This document shows positions 5,433 through 6,894 of a DNA stretch of 6,894 bases, piece by piece. Numbering within the stretch: the first letter of the stretch is position 1; each line of letters begins with the position of its first letter. The DNA comes from Betaproteobacteria bacterium UBA6910 (GTDB lineage: Bacteria > Pseudomonadota > Gammaproteobacteria > Burkholderiales > UBA6910). Both the position numbers and the translations under genes were made by a program. The stretch spans positions 1 to 6,894 of the forward strand of contig DKBC01000297.1 in assembly GCA_002451065.1 (NCBI GenBank), given 5' to 3'. The notes under the pieces were generated by a model. It searched no databases. It saw only the letters and a list, made by a program, of their open reading frames with translations, and was not told the DNA's origin.

Positions 5433-6509
5433 ATGAACGGTTTTCTGCTGAGATGCATGGTGATGGGCTTGGCTGCCCTCACTGCCGCTGGCGCGTTCGC
5501 AGCCCAGGATCCGGTGGCGGTCCCGAACGCGGCGAAGAAGTTTGCCATGCTCCCGGAGGGGGTGCGCTTTCCGGAGGGCATCACCGCCAATCCCGCCACC
5601 GGCGACATCTACGTCGCCACCTTCGACTTCGGCCCGAATTCGAACAAGCTGCTGCGGTTCGCGCGCAACGGCCGCCTCCTCGCCGAGAAGGATTTCGGCG
5701 GCGCGCCGCTCCTCGGCCTCGCCTTCGACCCGGCGAACGGCAAGGTCTATATCGCGAACTTCGGCGCCTCGGCGATTCAGCGCATCGACGCCAACTTCAA
5801 CGCGGGGACGCCGGCGGAAAACGTGGCGACCGTTCCCGGCATCGGCGCCCCCGGCGACCGGGCCGTGCCCAATCCCGACGGCAGCGAGGACATCATCCAG
5901 TTCGGCTCCAATTCCTTCCCCGCGCCGAACGCCATGGTGTTCGACAGCCAGGGCCACCTCTATGTCTCCGACTCGTTCCAGGGGGCGGTCTTCCGCATCG
6001 ACAACGCGCCCACCTGCGCCACGCCCTGCCCCGTCACCACGGTGGCCCATGATCCCCTCCTGGCGACGGCGGGTTTCCCGCCTTTCGGCGCCAACGGCCT
6101 GGCCCTGAATGGCGATGAGTCCATGCTCTTCGTCGCCAACACTGGAGACGACCGGGTGCTGAAGCTGGAGCTGGGAACGGCGCTGGTCACGGTGTTCGCC
6201 GAGAGCATCAACGGGGCGGACGGCCTGGCAACCGATGCCCGGGGACGTTTGTGGGTGGCGGCAAATCAGGCCGACGAGCTGGTGGCCCTCAACGAAAACG
6301 GCCGCGTGGTGGCGCGCCTCGGCGGATTCGACGGCATCCGGCGCGACGGTTCCCCGGACGGCCTGCTGTTCCCCGCCAGCGCGGTGATCGTCGGCGACGA
6401 CATGTACGTGACCAATCTGGCGCTGCCCCTCACCGACGCCGCCGGCGACGAGCCGGAGGAGGACGTGACGCGCTACACCGTGTCGCGCCTGAAGGTGCCG
6501 AATCGCTAG
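5433..6509 (+). CDS. Exported SMP-30/gluconolactonase-like beta-propeller protein
   Basis: This 358-residue protein starts with a signal peptide: MNGFLLRCMVMGLAALTAAG then AFA-AQ, with likely cleavage after residue 23 or 24, so it acts in the periplasm or outside. The rest is a series of propeller blades of SMP-30/gluconolactonase/LRE type: FPEGITANPATGDIYVATF (46-64), LLGLAFDPANGKVYIANFG (93-111), PNAMVFDSQGHLYVSDSFQG (165-184), GANGLALNGDESMLFVANTG (219-238), GADGLATDARGRLWVAANQ (261-279) and a last blade ending VIVGDDMYVTNLALP. The SMP-30 metal ligands appear present: Glu48 in FPEGI, Asn166 in PNAM, and Asn221 or Asp263 in the GxNGLA/GADGLA turns. Family members hydrolyse sugar lactones or similar esters, but many exported ones have unknown substrates. 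Cys195 and Cys199 (PTCATPCP) may form a disulphide. The start is fixed by AGGAGG at 5421. Two terminators follow. Confidence 0.88.
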   Translation: MNGFLLRCMVMGLAALTAAGAFAAQDPVAVPNAAKKFAMLPEGVRFPEGITANPATGDIYVATFDFGPNSNKLLRFARNGRLLAEKDFGGAPLLGLAFDPANGKVYIANFGASAIQRIDANFNAGTPAENVATVPGIGAPGDRAVPNPDGSEDIIQFGSNSFPAPNAMVFDSQGHLYVSDSFQGAVFRIDNAPTCATPCPVTTVAHDPLLATAGFPPFGANGLALNGDESMLFVANTGDDRVLKLELGTALVTVFAESINGADGLATDARGRLWVAANQADELVALNENGRVVARLGGFDGIRRDGSPDGLLFPASAVIVGDDMYVTNLALPLTDAAGDEPEEDVTRYTVSRLKVPNR

Positions 6510-6518
6510 ACGGCGATA

Positions 6519-6550
6519 GCGCGAGGGGATTCCCCGTCGCGCGGTCTTTT
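6519..6550 (+). terminator. Rho-independent terminator of the propeller gene
   Basis: Ten bases after the stop, GCGCGAGGGG (6519-6528) pairs with CCCC-G-TCGCGC (6532-6542) with loop ATT and one bulged G, followed by GGTCTTTT ending at 6550. It has a strong GC stem and a short U-rich tail. Confidence 0.8.
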
Positions 6551-6607
6551 CCGCCGCGTACTGTGGCAGCGTACCGGGGAGCCCTGTAGAGGCCGCGCGG
6601 AAAAGCA

Positions 6608-6639
6608 ACGGGCAGTCGCGACTGCCCGTCTTCTTCCTT
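6608..6639. terminator. Bidirectional terminator between convergent genes
   Basis: A perfect 22-bp palindrome has arms ACGGGCAGTCG (6608-6618) and CGACTGCCCGT (6619-6629). It is followed on the plus strand by CTTCTTCCTT (6630-6639). On the minus strand it is followed by TGCTTTT (from GGAAAAGCA, 6599-6607). It can stop transcription from both sides, which fits a plus-strand gene on the left and a minus-strand gene ending at 6783. Confidence 0.82.
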
Positions 6640-6716
6640 GCCGGAGCGTGAAACCCCGGTTACCAGGCGGAATCAGTCAGGCACTGAAGGTCCGACTCCG
6701 ATTCGCCGACGCGGTG

Positions 6717-6773
6717 TCCGGACTACCGGGCCGGGCCAAAAGTCGTCGCAGCGACCCGGCAAGGCAGTCCGGA
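6717..6773 (-). repeat. Imperfect inverted repeat after the minus-strand gene
   Basis: TCCGGACT (6717-6724) pairs perfectly with AGTCCGGA (6766-6773). Inward, after a mismatch and a GG/AA break, GCCGGG pairs with CCCGGC, around a loop region containing AAAAGTCGTCGCAGCGAC. On the minus strand it lies 9 bases after the stop of the partial gene and before the bidirectional terminator. It lacks a T tract, so an mRNA-stabilising hairpin or a REP-like dispersed repeat are options. Confidence 0.55.
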
Positions 6774-6782
6774 TGTTTGGAA

Positions 6783-6894
6783 TCAAACCGTGATCTCGAT
6801 GGTCTCGATCAGCCTGCCGCCACGGCCACGGCGCTGGCGGTCACCGGCGCGCTCGTTGTCGCCGCCCCGGGGGCCTTCGCTCGCTTCGCGCGCC
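6783..6894 (-). CDS. 3' end of an unidentified gene with Arg/Gly-rich tail
   Basis: Reading leftwards from the window edge, 36 codons end in TGA at 6785-6783: AREASEGPRGGDNERAGDRQ, then RRGRGGRLIETIEITV. The Arg/Gly-rich stretch followed by a short hydrophobic-acidic strand resembles a disordered, nucleic-acid-binding type linker ending in a small structured tail. No family can be named from this much. Support comes from the opposing bidirectional terminator at 6608-6639 and the hairpin at 6717-6773, both placed as expected for a gene ending here. The rest of the gene lies beyond the right edge. Confidence 0.5.
   Translation of the reverse strand, partial: AREASEGPRGGDNERAGDRQRRGRGGRLIETIEITV

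Noticed and set aside
4716..6608. 630-codon open frame on the minus strand
   Set aside because: It is antisense to both catabolic genes, with no family resemblance and no ribosome-binding site at its start.
6785..6894. Signal-peptide-like plus-strand reading QPAATATALAVTGALVVAAP at the right edge
   Set aside because: There is no ATG or GTG start in frame close upstream, and the minus-strand frame fits the terminator arrangement better.

Overview
The window looks like a piece of a GC-rich proteobacterial chromosome, beta- or gammaproteobacterial by style: high third-position GC, integron attC sites of the type common in Xanthomonas/Pseudomonas-like bacteria, and proteobacterial gene families. 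No marker allows a finer placement. The left half is a mosaic of accessory DNA and the right half is ordinary metabolic chromosome.

Positions 1-660 hold an integron gene cassette. Two attC-like sites (about 10-105 and 589-660) bracket one gene (117-587) encoding a DUF6714-like protein of unknown function. The gene appears to start through a 3-codon leader ORF. No integron integrase is visible, so it would lie outside the window.

Positions 709-1532 hold a hicB-hicA toxin-antitoxin pair that looks decayed. HicB has apparently lost its stop codon (a TGG where TGA would form the usual ATGA overlap), and hicA is broken by a frameshift. A small gene for an alanine/leucine-rich pentapeptide-repeat protein follows, and its N-terminus may also be shifted.

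Positions 1533-3699 hold two cargo genes: a 187-residue protein with one N-terminal membrane anchor (1856-2419) and a less GC-rich SAM-dependent methyltransferase (2679-3530). They are bracketed by two divergent, same-orientation copies of one sequence (1572-1640 and 3585-3648) that looks like the end of an insertion sequence. The left copy carries a minus-strand transposase-like tail. The right copy carries an extra 28-bp tandem duplication (3547-3602). The 259-bp gap 2420-2678 holds nothing I can name beyond a purine-rich ribosome-binding stretch before 2679.

Positions 3700-6509 hold two catabolic genes on the plus strand: a FAD-linked D-lactate/glycolate-type dehydrogenase and, 320 bp later, an exported SMP-30/gluconolactonase-like beta-propeller protein. 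A lactonase and a hydroxyacid dehydrogenase could act in sequence, but their separation and lack of a shared promoter leave this as inference. Two rho-independent terminators follow (6519-6550 and 6608-6639, the second usable in both directions). They face the 3' end of a minus-strand gene (6783-6894, partial) whose mRNA would end in a large imperfect hairpin.
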